From: Lactobacillus kimbladii
GTDB lineage: Bacteria > Bacillota > Bacilli > Lactobacillales > Lactobacillaceae
Direction of reading: 5' to 3'
DNA: 37,935 nt
Assembly (NCBI RefSeq): GCF_000970755.1
Contig: NZ_KQ034006.1
Location: 1 to 37,935 of the forward strand
The stretch's first letter is position 1. Every line of letters starts with the position of its first letter. A program made the position numbers and the translations under genes. Shown here piece by piece: positions 25,932 to 35,037 of the stretch. The notes under the pieces were generated by a model that was given only the letters and a program-made list of their open reading frames with translations, ran no database searches and was not told where the DNA came from.

Positions 25932-25953
25932 ATATTCCGAAACTTTTTAATTG

Positions 25954-26511
25954 TTATTTTACTTCATCTATGTCATCTTCAGCTAAACGATGATGGTATA
26001 AGCTTTGGTCTGTTTTATCTATGTCTGTTGTTAAAGCTTCCTCAATAGCATGTTGAATATCAATCATGTTTTGCTTGTTGTAAAATGGTACGGATATTTC
26101 GTATGCTGAGCCACCCTTTTCAATTGATAATTTAGTCATAATACCATTTAAAAAGATGCCGATACCAATTAATAAGACAATAATACCGATTGCTGTATCA
26201 GAGTTGAACATTCCTAATCCAATCATTGCTATAATCACACCAAAAATGAAGTCTTTAATGGAGTAAGATGTGTCAATTGAAGCATCAGATATGTTTTTTA
26301 AGGGAATATTTTGTTTATGTTTACCAGCCGGAAGAAGCCCCAATACTGTATTTTGCTCCACTATTCTAACAAATCTATAGTCAACTGCCACTGAACCCTT
26401 AATCCAAAAAAGTAATGTACTAGCAGAAAATTCTTTTTTAAACCATGTCTTATTACGTGACTTATCCACTGCTACTTTCTTTTCTCCTGTTTCTTTTATT
26501 ATTTCTGGCAT
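25954..26511 (-). CDS. Membrane protein with PH-like layout, unknown function
   Basis: 185 residues. A soluble N-terminal part (about 1-85) reads like a short membrane-associated PH-like fold (STLLFWIKGSVAVDYRFVRIVEQNTVLG). Two adjacent hydrophobic segments (about 87-102 and 106-125) and a soluble C-terminal part follow. No enzyme motif is seen. AGGAGG lies 6 bases before the ATG, so it is probably expressed. It converges on the broken ABC transporter. Function is not known; the family guess rests on pattern only. Confidence 0.6.
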   Translation of the reverse strand: MPEIIKETGEKKVAVDKSRNKTWFKKEFSASTLLFWIKGSVAVDYRFVRIVEQNTVLGLLPAGKHKQNIPLKNISDASIDTSYSIKDFIFGVIIAMIGLGMFNSDTAIGIIVLLIGIGIFLNGIMTKLSIEKGGSAYEISVPFYNKQNMIDIQHAIEEALTTDIDKTDQSLYHHRLAEDDIDEVK

Positions 26512-27135
26512 ATTTTCCTCCTAAATTAATTATAAAAAAGCCTTAAGGACTTAATAAATTCTTATAAATTACTATAGCACATTAAAGCTGTTACTAACAG
26601 TGCTCTACAGGCTTTCTAGGCAATTTTTATAGCATTTTTACTTAAAATGCTGTTGTCGGTTCCCAGAAAGGGGTGATTGAAATAATAAAAAAGTGGGAGT
26701 ATAAATTGCAAGGAGTATGGTTATTTTTCAAGCCTGTCAGTCCAATCAAAAATTTTAATGTTACAATTCTAGGACTTTCTGGTAATAACATAACTTCAGT
26801 TGCTGTTTCAGCGTTCAACAAAAATTTATTTAAGTAACATATTAAGTATAAACTATATTTTGATAATTATAAGAATAAACCGTATTTTATATGTTATTTT
26901 TTGATAAAAATTAGTTCTTAAATTTCATACGCTTTAAAGATATATAGCTAAAAATATTTATGGTATAACGTAATATAATTTATATATAAAAAGTATTTAT
27001 AATATAATATACAATTATATAATAGCAAGAGTAATCATGAAAAATAAAACAAAAAGGTTATTATGTGTTGTGTACACACTTTTTATTTTTAATAATTATT
27101 TATTGAAAGGAAAATATTTCGAAAATTGCAATTTT
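26512..27135. other. Non-coding gap left of the IS element
   Basis: It contains AGCATTTT/AAAATGCT (26631-26638 with 26644-26651), a perfect hairpin. A strong RBS-like AGAAAGGGGTG follows, where the next expected start codon is ATA instead of ATG (about 26680). The lipase gene scrap at 26724-26812 comes next. From about 26820 to 27110 it is extremely AT-rich with no supported gene. Confidence 0.45.
26724..26812 (-). pseudogene. Duplicated fragment of the DUF2974 lipase-like gene
   Basis: About 89 bases match 20580-20669 at roughly 88-90 percent by eye, in the same orientation. The minus-strand reading gives AETATEVMLLPESPRI, the same as residues about 65-80 of the intact gene, then loses frame through a one-base deletion. 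No start and no remaining domain exist, so this is a dead fragment. Confidence 0.85.
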
Positions 27136-28294
27136 AAGTTGAACACCCTACTTGATCTGATAGATGCAATCTAATCTTCTCTCATATAATTCATCGGGTG
27201 TGTGGTAGGCTAAGATCTTGCGGGGCAGGTTATTGCACCATTCCTCAATGCCATAGATTTGCCTTAAGTCATAATCCTTGATGGACTGACCTTTAGGAAT
27301 GAAGCACCGGATTAGCCGGTTGTGCCGCTCAACCCCGCCCTTCTCACAAGAAGTATAAGGGTGCGCATAATAAACCAGCGTCTGCGCAGCTTCTTCTAAC
27401 TGGGCTAAATCCGCAAACTCAGAATCATTATCCGTGGTAATGGTCTTAAAGACTTCGTGCCAGTGTTCCTGGTATTGGCTGCGCAAGGTTTTAAAGGCCG
27501 CCATGACGCTGGCAGCCGTCTTATCCTTAATCGGGATAATCATGAATTTGCGGGTCATGCGTTCATACAGGGTTAAAAGGGCCTGGTCATCTTTGGTTTT
27601 ATGTCCTAAAACCAGATCGCACTCCCAGTGGCCAAACTCGCGGCGCTGGTTAATAGCAGCAGGCCGTTCACTAATACTGCGGCCCAGCTGGCGTTTATGC
27701 TGGCGTACCCGTTTAGCTTTCGTTTTGCGGCTTAAGCACTCAGGCAAGTCAGTTGCCTTAATCTGTAATAAACCACGTTCCACATAATGGTAAAGCGTCT
27801 TGGTGCAGACTGTTTCATTCCGGGTAAAGGCGCCGCTGGCTAAGGCGCGACCGGCGCAGGCATCAAGCGACCAGCCCTGCTTGAAGAAGTGCTGTTCAAC
27901 GTACTTAATGAAACGGGTTTTGGCTAGAAAAGCTTGCTTACGGCCGCAGTTTAAGCGCCTTATCTGGTAGCGTCTTTGCGCTTCCTGGGCATCGTAGCGG
28001 TACCGTTTGCCATGGTATAAAGAAATCTGGCCGCGTTCAAGCTCGTACTTGACCGTGGTGGGCGAACAGTTGAGGGCACGGGCAATTTGACGCAGGGACT
28101 GGCCCTGTTCGTGCATGATTTGAATGGTAACCCGGTCAGTTAGGGCAAGATGTTGGCCCTTTTGGTGAGTAGATATGGTGGAATTAAGGGAGTTCATTGG
28201 TAACTTCTTTCTAGAATTATTGGGTTAATTACATTCTATCAGAGAAGTCCAATGGACTTTTTTTATTTTTTAATCAGGGCAAGTGTTCAACTTC
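27136..28294 (-). mobile_element. IS30-family insertion sequence
   Basis: Terminal inverted repeats begin AAGTTGAACAC at both ends (27136-27146 and complement at 28283-28293). The similarity continues inward (CTTGAT against CCTGAT). One transposase gene fills the element, about 1.16 kb. ATTTT flanks both ends (27131-27135 and 28295-28299) and may be a target duplication, though IS30 elements usually make 2-3 bp and the site is AT-rich. Base composition is visibly more GC-rich than the flanks, a sign of recent arrival. Confidence 0.85.
27148..28197 (-). CDS. IS30-family transposase
   Basis: A DDE transposase that moves the surrounding element. An N-terminal helix-turn-helix (LRQIARALNCSPTTVKYELERG pattern, about 36-57) binds the ends. 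The catalytic core shows FGHWECDLVLG (first Asp), TTDNDSEF (second Asp) and KGGVERHNRLIR (Glu), the usual IS30 triad. 349 residues without interruption, so the element may be active. The gene fills almost the whole IS and ends just inside the left inverted repeat. Confidence 0.95.
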   Translation of the reverse strand: MNSLNSTISTHQKGQHLALTDRVTIQIMHEQGQSLRQIARALNCSPTTVKYELERGQISLYHGKRYRYDAQEAQRRYQIRRLNCGRKQAFLAKTRFIKYVEQHFFKQGWSLDACAGRALASGAFTRNETVCTKTLYHYVERGLLQIKATDLPECLSRKTKAKRVRQHKRQLGRSISERPAAINQRREFGHWECDLVLGHKTKDDQALLTLYERMTRKFMIIPIKDKTAASVMAAFKTLRSQYQEHWHEVFKTITTDNDSEFADLAQLEEAAQTLVYYAHPYTSCEKGGVERHNRLIRCFIPKGQSIKDYDLRQIYGIEEWCNNLPRKILAYHTPDELYERRLDCIYQIK

Positions 28295-29031
28295 ATTTTA
28301 CAATTTACTAAAGAATCTTATTACAGATTTCTAAATGGAGAAATAAAGTCGATAAGTCGAGGGAAGTACAGCCGTGCAAAAGATGGACTGTATACCCATC
28401 ATATTGCGGAAATTAATCATCCAAATTTAGCTAATCGAAACTATATTGGTCACCTTAAGTTTGATTTTAAATATCAAGTTAAAGATAAGCTGGTTTATTG
28501 TGATTTATTTGAACATATAGCTTTGCATACTTTAATATTCATTGACAGTGATGGTCATTATGGAAGAAATGGTTATGATTTTCTTGGTAATATGGCTATA
28601 CAGTGGTATACAACAGATATGATACCTAAGCCAATGTGGATGCAAAAAGTATATGAAAGAGAGCTTATTTAAATAAAAAACAGACTTTGTGCCTCTTAGA
28701 AACGATAGAAAAAGATAAAATGCATGGTATAAAAGCTAAGGGAAATCCACAAGATGATGGAATGGCAAATTTTATATTCAACGAATTACTTAAAAAATTA
28801 AAGATTCAAACCTCCGAGGAAGAAGAAAAAGCATGGCAAAAATCACATCCGTTACTTGTAAAGAATAAAGTAGATCCTAAGATACCTCGCAAAAAACTAT
28901 TAAAGCTATTATATGAAGCAAAATATTATGAAGACTTTAGGAGTTTAAATCTATTTATCGATTCCCAATTAAATAAAATTAGGGATGATTTACTTGATGA
29001 TTATGAAAAAACACTTGAAAACAAAGCATAA
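28283..29031 (+). pseudogene. IS-interrupted, frameshifted gene; possible HNH-like nuclease or toxin domain
   Basis: Two adjacent frames look like one broken gene. Frame one (28283-28672) takes its GTG and first codons from the IS right end, so the true 5' end was cut by the insertion. It contains GKYSRAKDGLYTHHIAE and LVYCDLFEHIALHTLIF, a His-rich pattern that reminds me of small HNH/His-Me-finger nucleases. It stops after QKVYERELI. The second frame is open from 28657, and removal of two bases from AGAGAG (28658-28663) would join it as VYERAYLNKKQT and continue to 29031 (coiled, charged, KPRKKLLKLLYEAKYYE-like). A dinucleotide slip is the likely cause. The nuclease reading is tentative. Confidence 0.5.
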
Positions 29032-29090
29032 CAACTATTAAGTTCGACTTATAAAAATCAGTTAGTAACTCAAAAAATTAACAACATTAA

Positions 29091-29136
29091 AAGGACTAAT
29101 TCTTCATATTTTGAAAGAACTAGTCCTTATTTTTTA
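29091..29136. terminator. Bidirectional terminator before the beta-glucoside operon end
   Basis: AAGGACTA (29091-29098) pairs with TAGTCCTT (29121-29128), with TTCTT/AAGAA pairing inside and a T-run after. It can end both the broken gene on the plus strand and the GH1 gene on the minus strand. Confidence 0.8.
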
Positions 29137-29156
29137 CTCAATTTAACTTAAAATCC

Positions 29157-30653
<1,497 letters not shown>

Positions 30654-32510
30654 TTAATTTAATTTGTCGCCAGTATTTACTTTGCCTGTTGTTTTAAGTT
30701 TTATCTTTTTATTATTCGGATTAGTAATAATCAGCATTGTTGTTAAATCATAACCCTGTTTTTCGATATATTGTCGATCAATATTAACGATGGGATCTCC
30801 AGCTTTAACTCTATCGTTTTGATGAGCCAATATTTTAAATCCTTTACCTTTTAAATTGACTGTATCAATTCCAATGTGAACTAAGATTTCAACCCCTTCA
30901 TTAGTAGTAATTCCAAAAGCATGGCCGGTTGGAAAAAGGGAAGAAATACTACCATTAGCCGGTGAAGCAATGATATCATCATTAAGTTTAATAGCGACAC
31001 CATCACCAAGAGTTTTTTTGGAAAAAATATCATCTTTTACTTCGGATAAATCTTCTAAATCACCAGTAACAGGTGCAACTATGGCGTCATCGTTACCTGC
31101 AGTTACATTACTATTTGAAGAAATTTTACTATGCTGATCATCGTTGCTATTACTTGAAGGATTTATTTCAGCAAAGAAGTATGTAAAAATAAAGCCTAAA
31201 ACGAAAGCTATTAATACTGTAATTATAGCGTTAACAAAATTATTTGGATTACTGGTAATGAATAATGGCAATGTTAGTATGCTTTGGGGACTGAGTGCAG
31301 AAGAGTATATTTGTGTAATTCCTGCATATAGTCCAGCCAGCCCACCAGCTGCAATTGCACAGTATAAAGTACGTTTGTATTTTAAAGTTATCCCATACAA
31401 TGTAGGCTCTATGATTCCAGTTAAAGCCGTGATGCCGGATGAAAATGCAATTTGAGAATTCTTTTCATTTTTCTTAAGTCTTAGGGCAGCAGCAAACGCT
31501 ACTCCTGATTCCACCATGTTTGCTACTAAAAATCCTGGTCCAATGATGGTTTCCTTTTTGAATTGTGCAAACTGCAGAGCAGCTAAGGGCATCAAAGCCA
31601 TGTGCATTCCTATCATGACTAATAATGGTGCAAATGCTCCTATGATTGTTGGTACAAACCAAGGTGCATAGGTGTTAATAGCTTTGATTACAAAGTAAAA
31701 GCCGTCACCTAGCCATGAACCTATCGGACCAATTATCAAAAGGGTAATAGGTGCTGTAATTGCTAGCAATAAAAGTGGTTTAAGAGTGGTTTTAATACTG
31801 TTGGGAATAAACTTCTCTAAAAATTTATCAATAAAAGACATGAACCATATTGCTAATAATATAGGTAATACGCTGCTACTATAATTTACTAATTGTAAAG
31901 GTAAACCTAAAAAAAAGACTGGTTTTCCTATATTAGCTAGCTGAGTAATTGAGGGATACAATAAAACACCAGCAATTATCATAGCAATGTATTCATTTGT
32001 TTTGAACTTTCTTGCTGCTGAAACTGCTAATAAAAATGGTAGAAAATAGAATACTGCATCAGCTATTGCATTTAAAACTATATAGTTTTGTGACGTAGTA
32101 CTGAGCACTTTAAAAGTAGCAAGAATAGAAATAATTGCTTTAAATAAACCACCAGCTATAAATGCAGTAATTAGAGGAGCCATAATATTAACTAGGTCAT
32201 TTACTAACTTTTTTAACCAGTTTTGTTTAGCTGACTCCTGTATATTTTCTGTTTCATTTGTATGCGATAACTGTTTACTTATTAATTTGTAATAAGTTAC
32301 TACTTTCCCTCCAATTACAACTTGTGATTCTTCACCAGACTGTACTGCTTCGATTACATCTGGCAATTTTTTAATAGTATCAAGATTAAATTTACTTTTG
32401 TCTTTTAGTACGAACCGGAGCCTAGTTGCACAGTGAGTTAATCTGGCAATATTATCAAGTCCACCTACATTTTCAATAATTTGAAAAGCGTTAGTTTCTT
32501 CTTTGTTCAT
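30654..32510 (-). CDS. Beta-glucoside-type PTS EIIBCA
   Basis: A single-chain permease that imports and phosphorylates beta-glucosides. The N-terminal EIIB domain has Cys27 in LTHCATRLRF. The EIIC membrane domain spans about 105-450 with many hydrophobic helices and the PTLYG motif (IIEPTLYGITLKYK). The C-terminal EIIA domain has the phosphorylated His in EILVHIGIDTV, near residue 555. 618 residues in B-C-A order, as in BglP/BglF. It follows the MBL gene after 13 bases and precedes the GH1 gene. Aryl-beta-glucosides or cellobiose-like sugars are plausible substrates. Confidence 0.95.
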   Translation of the reverse strand: MNKEETNAFQIIENVGGLDNIARLTHCATRLRFVLKDKSKFNLDTIKKLPDVIEAVQSGEESQVVIGGKVVTYYKLISKQLSHTNETENIQESAKQNWLKKLVNDLVNIMAPLITAFIAGGLFKAIISILATFKVLSTTSQNYIVLNAIADAVFYFLPFLLAVSAARKFKTNEYIAMIIAGVLLYPSITQLANIGKPVFFLGLPLQLVNYSSSVLPILLAIWFMSFIDKFLEKFIPNSIKTTLKPLLLLAITAPITLLIIGPIGSWLGDGFYFVIKAINTYAPWFVPTIIGAFAPLLVMIGMHMALMPLAALQFAQFKKETIIGPGFLVANMVESGVAFAAALRLKKNEKNSQIAFSSGITALTGIIEPTLYGITLKYKRTLYCAIAAGGLAGLYAGITQIYSSALSPQSILTLPLFITSNPNNFVNAIITVLIAFVLGFIFTYFFAEINPSSNSNDDQHSKISSNSNVTAGNDDAIVAPVTGDLEDLSEVKDDIFSKKTLGDGVAIKLNDDIIASPANGSISSLFPTGHAFGITTNEGVEILVHIGIDTVNLKGKGFKILAHQNDRVKAGDPIVNIDRQYIEKQGYDLTTMLIITNPNNKKIKLKTTGKVNTGDKLN

Positions 32511-32523
32511 TTTTAGGCCTACT

Positions 32524-33387
32524 TCAATCTTTTAATCCATTTCGTAATGCTTCTTCAACCATTTCATCATTGTATAAAATCAAGGTATGCTTATAATAGT
32601 GGGCATATGCATCACTAGTAATTGTTTTAACTACTTTGTCATTTTGATGATTATCAATTAAGTCAAAAATTGCATCTCTGGTTTCTTCTGCGGCAGAAAG
32701 GGGTATTGGTTTTTGTCCATGTGCTGGATATAGTTCAGATATTTGAGTTTTCATTGCTAATAATCTATTTAACGATCTTACATAAACTTTCCAAGGAGCC
32801 TGCAATTGAAGTCCCATTTGATAATAAACGTTATAAAAACAAATGCTGTCTCCGGTGAAAAGCCAACCTTTTTCTGGACAAAATAAAGCAATAGATCCAT
32901 AAGTATGACCAGGAATTTCCAGTACTTCTAAAGTTAAATTTCCTAAATTAAATTTATCGTGATCTTTGACAAAATGAAACTTTGTGTGAGCCAAATTTTT
33001 AGGCTTGATATATTGCTTCTCATCAATATATTTTTCTAATTCAGGAACTTTTTTATACCGATACTTTATGGTATGCAGTTTCATGTCTGAATCATTATCA
33101 AAGCTTAATAACTGGTAATAATCATTCACGTGAATATACACATCTTTGAATAAATAGTCTCCCAAACCATGATCCGGATGCCCATGACTGTTTACTACAT
33201 AAACCGGCAGGCTGGTGATTTCTTTTATTTGATCTTTAAAATCTAAATAACCATAACCAGTATCAAATAACAAAGCATGGGATGAACCTATGATTAAATA
33301 CCGATTGATTGATTGAACTTCTTTTAAGCAATATAGTTGATCATTTATTTTTTCAACTGACTTACACTTTAACAATGCCTTATCCAT
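32524..33387 (-). CDS. Metallo-beta-lactamase-fold hydrolase
   Basis: A zinc-dependent hydrolase of the glyoxalase-II/lactonase superfamily, 287 residues. The metal-binding motif HGHPDH lies at residues 68-73, with further ligands in IPGHTYGS (near 158) and FTGDS (near 178) and a late His in PAHGQ (near 222). It is the first gene of the beta-glucoside operon, so it is probably induced with the EIIBCA and the phospho-glucosidase. A lactonase or esterase acting on the imported glycoside or its aglycone would fit, but nothing in the sequence names the substrate. No signal peptide is present. Confidence 0.85.
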   Translation of the reverse strand: MDKALLKCKSVEKINDQLYCLKEVQSINRYLIIGSSHALLFDTGYGYLDFKDQIKEITSLPVYVVNSHGHPDHGLGDYLFKDVYIHVNDYYQLLSFDNDSDMKLHTIKYRYKKVPELEKYIDEKQYIKPKNLAHTKFHFVKDHDKFNLGNLTLEVLEIPGHTYGSIALFCPEKGWLFTGDSICFYNVYYQMGLQLQAPWKVYVRSLNRLLAMKTQISELYPAHGQKPIPLSAAEETRDAIFDLIDNHQNDKVVKTITSDAYAHYYKHTLILYNDEMVEEALRNGLKD

Positions 33388-33466
33388 ATCTATTACCTCG
33401 ATCTATGATTTACACTTGCATAATTACTAAATATTTCGAGCTTAATTTATTTGTACACCTCACTTT

Positions 33467-33491
33467 TGATATTTTTATCAGTTAAGTGATA
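33467..33491. promoter_or_regulatory. Operator candidate with three TGATA/TATCA half-sites
   Basis: TGATA-TTTT-TATCA is a perfect 14-bp palindrome. Its right half together with TGATA at 33487-33491 forms a second palindrome around GTTAAG. It lies directly downstream of the predicted minus-strand transcription start and close to the -35 region of the divergent regulator, so it is the best candidate for RpiR binding. Confidence 0.5.
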
Positions 33492-33510
33492 TTTTTTACA
33501 CTTTTATAAT
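33482..33510 (+). promoter_or_regulatory. Predicted promoter of the RpiR gene
   Basis: A perfect -10 TATAAT (33505-33510) has a weak -35 TTAAGT (33482-33487) at 17 bp. The -10 occupies the same bases as the minus-strand -10, so the two divergent promoters interlock. Confidence 0.45.
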
Positions 33511-33533
33511 AACACTACTGTAAACGATTTCAA
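33506..33533 (-). promoter_or_regulatory. Predicted promoter of the beta-glucoside operon
   Basis: On the minus strand, TTGAAA (33533-33528), a 16-bp spacer and TATTAT (33511-33506). The -35 overlaps a cre site, and the operator candidate lies just downstream. Confidence 0.6.
33519..33532. promoter_or_regulatory. cre site (CcpA) at the beta-glucoside promoter
   Basis: Read on the minus strand, TGAAATCGTTTACA matches TGNAANCGNTNNCA at every fixed position. It overlaps the -35 of the MBL-EIIBCA-GH1 operon, where CcpA would block transcription when preferred sugars are present. Confidence 0.75.
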
Positions 33534-33590
33534 TGAAAAATTGATAAATTTAACATGAAAATGATAAAATATCTTTTGAAGGAGAAAACA

Positions 33591-34358
33591 ATGTTAAGTA
33601 ATATTTTTATACCAAAAGGCCATCTTTCTAATTCTGAAAAAAAAGTTCAAAAATATATTCAAAGTAGTCCGAATCGAATTGAAACGTTAACTATTAACAA
33701 ATTGGCTGTTACCGTGGGAACTTCTGTAGCTTCTGTACAGCGGTATTGCCAAAAAATAGGTTTTTCTGGATACAAGGAATTTAAATTTGCTTTTCTTAAT
33801 GCTCTGGCTAAACAAGCAGAAAATCAAAAGAAGGAAAATGCAAATCAGCTATGTTTGGATTATTTAAATGGTTATCAAAAAATTTTAGAAAAATTAAAAG
33901 CCATAAAACAAAAACAAATTGATAAATTAGCTAATGCTTTGCTTAATAGTAAGTTTAACTATATTTTGGGGGTATATTATTCAAGTATTCCTGCACGATT
34001 ATTAACATTGCAACTGCAAGATTTGGGTTTACCAACTTTTTGTTCTGTCAATGATATTGATGGTGAACATTTGCTTGATAATTCAAATAAGGATTCTACT
34101 ATTGTCCTTTTTTCGATAAATGGCGTAAAAGAACACTATGAGGATTATTGGGGAGATGCAATCGCTAACTGCAATAATTCATTTTTGATTACAATGAATA
34201 GAAAAGCTGAATTTAGCAGTTTTTTTAAAAACACTATTGTGCTTCCTGGCAACAATTTAGAAGAAAATTTGTCCTTTGATCAGCAATCTGTGCCGACTAT
34301 TTTTATTGAAATGTTAATGCAAATTATTCACCATAAAAATTTACAAAAAATAAGTTGA
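33591..34358 (+). CDS. RpiR-family transcriptional regulator
   Basis: The N-terminal helix-turn-helix domain (about 1-75, with TINKLAVTVGTSVASVQRYC) and the C-terminal SIS sugar-phosphate-binding domain (about 100-235) define RpiR regulators. The start is ATG at 33591, 6 bases after GAAGGAG; the frame is open upstream to 33555, but that start precedes the RBS. 255 residues. It is divergent from the beta-glucoside operon and lies upstream of the second mannose PTS, so it may control either or both. Its SIS domain should sense a phosphosugar made by one of these transporters. It is followed by its own terminator. Confidence 0.9.
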   Translation: MLSNIFIPKGHLSNSEKKVQKYIQSSPNRIETLTINKLAVTVGTSVASVQRYCQKIGFSGYKEFKFAFLNALAKQAENQKKENANQLCLDYLNGYQKILEKLKAIKQKQIDKLANALLNSKFNYILGVYYSSIPARLLTLQLQDLGLPTFCSVNDIDGEHLLDNSNKDSTIVLFSINGVKEHYEDYWGDAIANCNNSFLITMNRKAEFSSFFKNTIVLPGNNLEENLSFDQQSVPTIFIEMLMQIIHHKNLQKIS

Positions 34359-34417
34359 ATAATCTAAATATTGATAATAAATTTATATGCTTATTTACAC
34401 TAAAAATTGTTAAAGAG

Positions 34418-34448
34418 CCTAGATTTGAAAAAAATCTAGGATTTTTTT
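34418..34448 (+). terminator. Intrinsic terminator after the RpiR gene
   Basis: CCTAGATTT (34418-34426) pairs with AAATCTAGG (34432-34440) around a 5-base loop, then seven Ts. It separates the regulator from the second PTS operon. Confidence 0.9.
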
Positions 34449-34467
34449 GTAAGATAAATCTTGGATC

Positions 34468-34523
34468 TTAATAAATTGGTTTAAAAATTGGTTCTATTTT
34501 TGGGACGATTTAATAAATTGGTT
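34468..34523. repeat. Three direct repeats ending in AATTGGTT upstream of the second PTS
   Basis: TTAATAAATTGGTT occurs at 34468-34481 and 34510-34523, with TTAAAAATTGGTT at 34481-34493 between them. They lie directly upstream of the predicted -35, a position suited to an activator or repressor binding site. Confidence 0.5.
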
Positions 34524-34533
34524 ACATTTATTA

Positions 34534-34562
34534 TTGAATTAAAGCGTTTTCAATAATAGAAT
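34534..34562 (+). promoter_or_regulatory. Predicted promoter of the second mannose PTS operon
   Basis: TTGAAT (34534-34539), 17 bp and TAGAAT (34557-34562). Transcription would begin near 34569, which excludes the TTG at 34567 as a start codon and supports TTG at 34606. Confidence 0.6.
34539..34552. promoter_or_regulatory. cre-like site in the second PTS promoter
   Basis: TTAAAGCGTTTTCA matches TGNAANCGNTNNCA except for T in place of G at position 2. It fills the -35/-10 spacer, like the cre in the first PTS promoter. Confidence 0.65.
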
Positions 34563-34605
34563 TTGTTTGATAGAAGAAATAAGTCAACAGAAAGGGGAGA
34601 GTTTA

Positions 34606-35022
34606 TTGCAAATAATTTTGGCAAGCCATTCTCAAATGGCTAATGGAGTGAAGAAAACAGTTGAGTTAATTATGGGTCAACAACCTAATTTGCATGCAAT
34701 TGCGGCATATGACGATGAACAGGAATCGTTAGAAAAACTGGTTACTACGCATATAGAAAAAAACCCTCACGATAAATTTCTTTTTCTAACCGATATTATT
34801 GGAGGAAGTGTCAATACCACAATAGCGCAAATAATTGATGACAAAAAGAATATGTTTTTGATAACAGGTATGAATCTACCTTTAGTGTTGACAATTCTAA
34901 CCACAAAGATGGACAACTATTCTTCTGAACAAATAGCTAGCAAACTAGAAGACTTTTTTAAAGAGGCACGAAAAGAGCTTAAGGTTGTTCATGTAGCTGC
35001 CCAAGAAGCAGAAGATTTCTAA
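34606..35022 (+). CDS. Mannose-family PTS EIIA component, second system
   Basis: Cytoplasmic phosphocarrier with His8 in IILASHSQMANG and the conserved FLTDIIGGSVNTT (about 63-75) and TGMNLPL. I chose the TTG start at 34606, 7 bases after AAAGGGGAG, giving 138 residues with the normal EIIA N-terminus; the earlier in-frame TTG at 34567 lies before the RBS and before the predicted transcription start. It is the first gene of the A-B-C-D operon, in contrast to the first system, where EIIA is last. Confidence 0.9.
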   Translation: MQIILASHSQMANGVKKTVELIMGQQPNLHAIAAYDDEQESLEKLVTTHIEKNPHDKFLFLTDIIGGSVNTTIAQIIDDKKNMFLITGMNLPLVLTILTTKMDNYSSEQIASKLEDFFKEARKELKVVHVAAQEAEDF

Positions 35023-35037
35023 AGAGGTGGTATTTAA

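Noticed and set aside
27434-27787. Plus-strand frame inside the transposase
   Set aside because: Antisense shadow of the GC-rich IS30 gene, without start signals.
31144-31455. Plus-strand frame inside the EIIBCA gene
   Set aside because: Antisense to conserved EIIC helices; hydrophobicity is the mirror of the real gene.
34468-34500. Sigma-54 (-24/-12) promoter for the second mannose PTS, as in LevR-controlled operons
   Set aside because: No TGGCAC-N5-TTGC match is present, no LevR-type activator is nearby, and a sigma-A promoter with cre fits better.
34567-34605. Upstream TTG as start of the second EIIA
   Set aside because: It precedes the RBS AAAGGGGAG and lies at or before the predicted transcription start; the TTG at 34606 restores the normal EIIA N-terminus.
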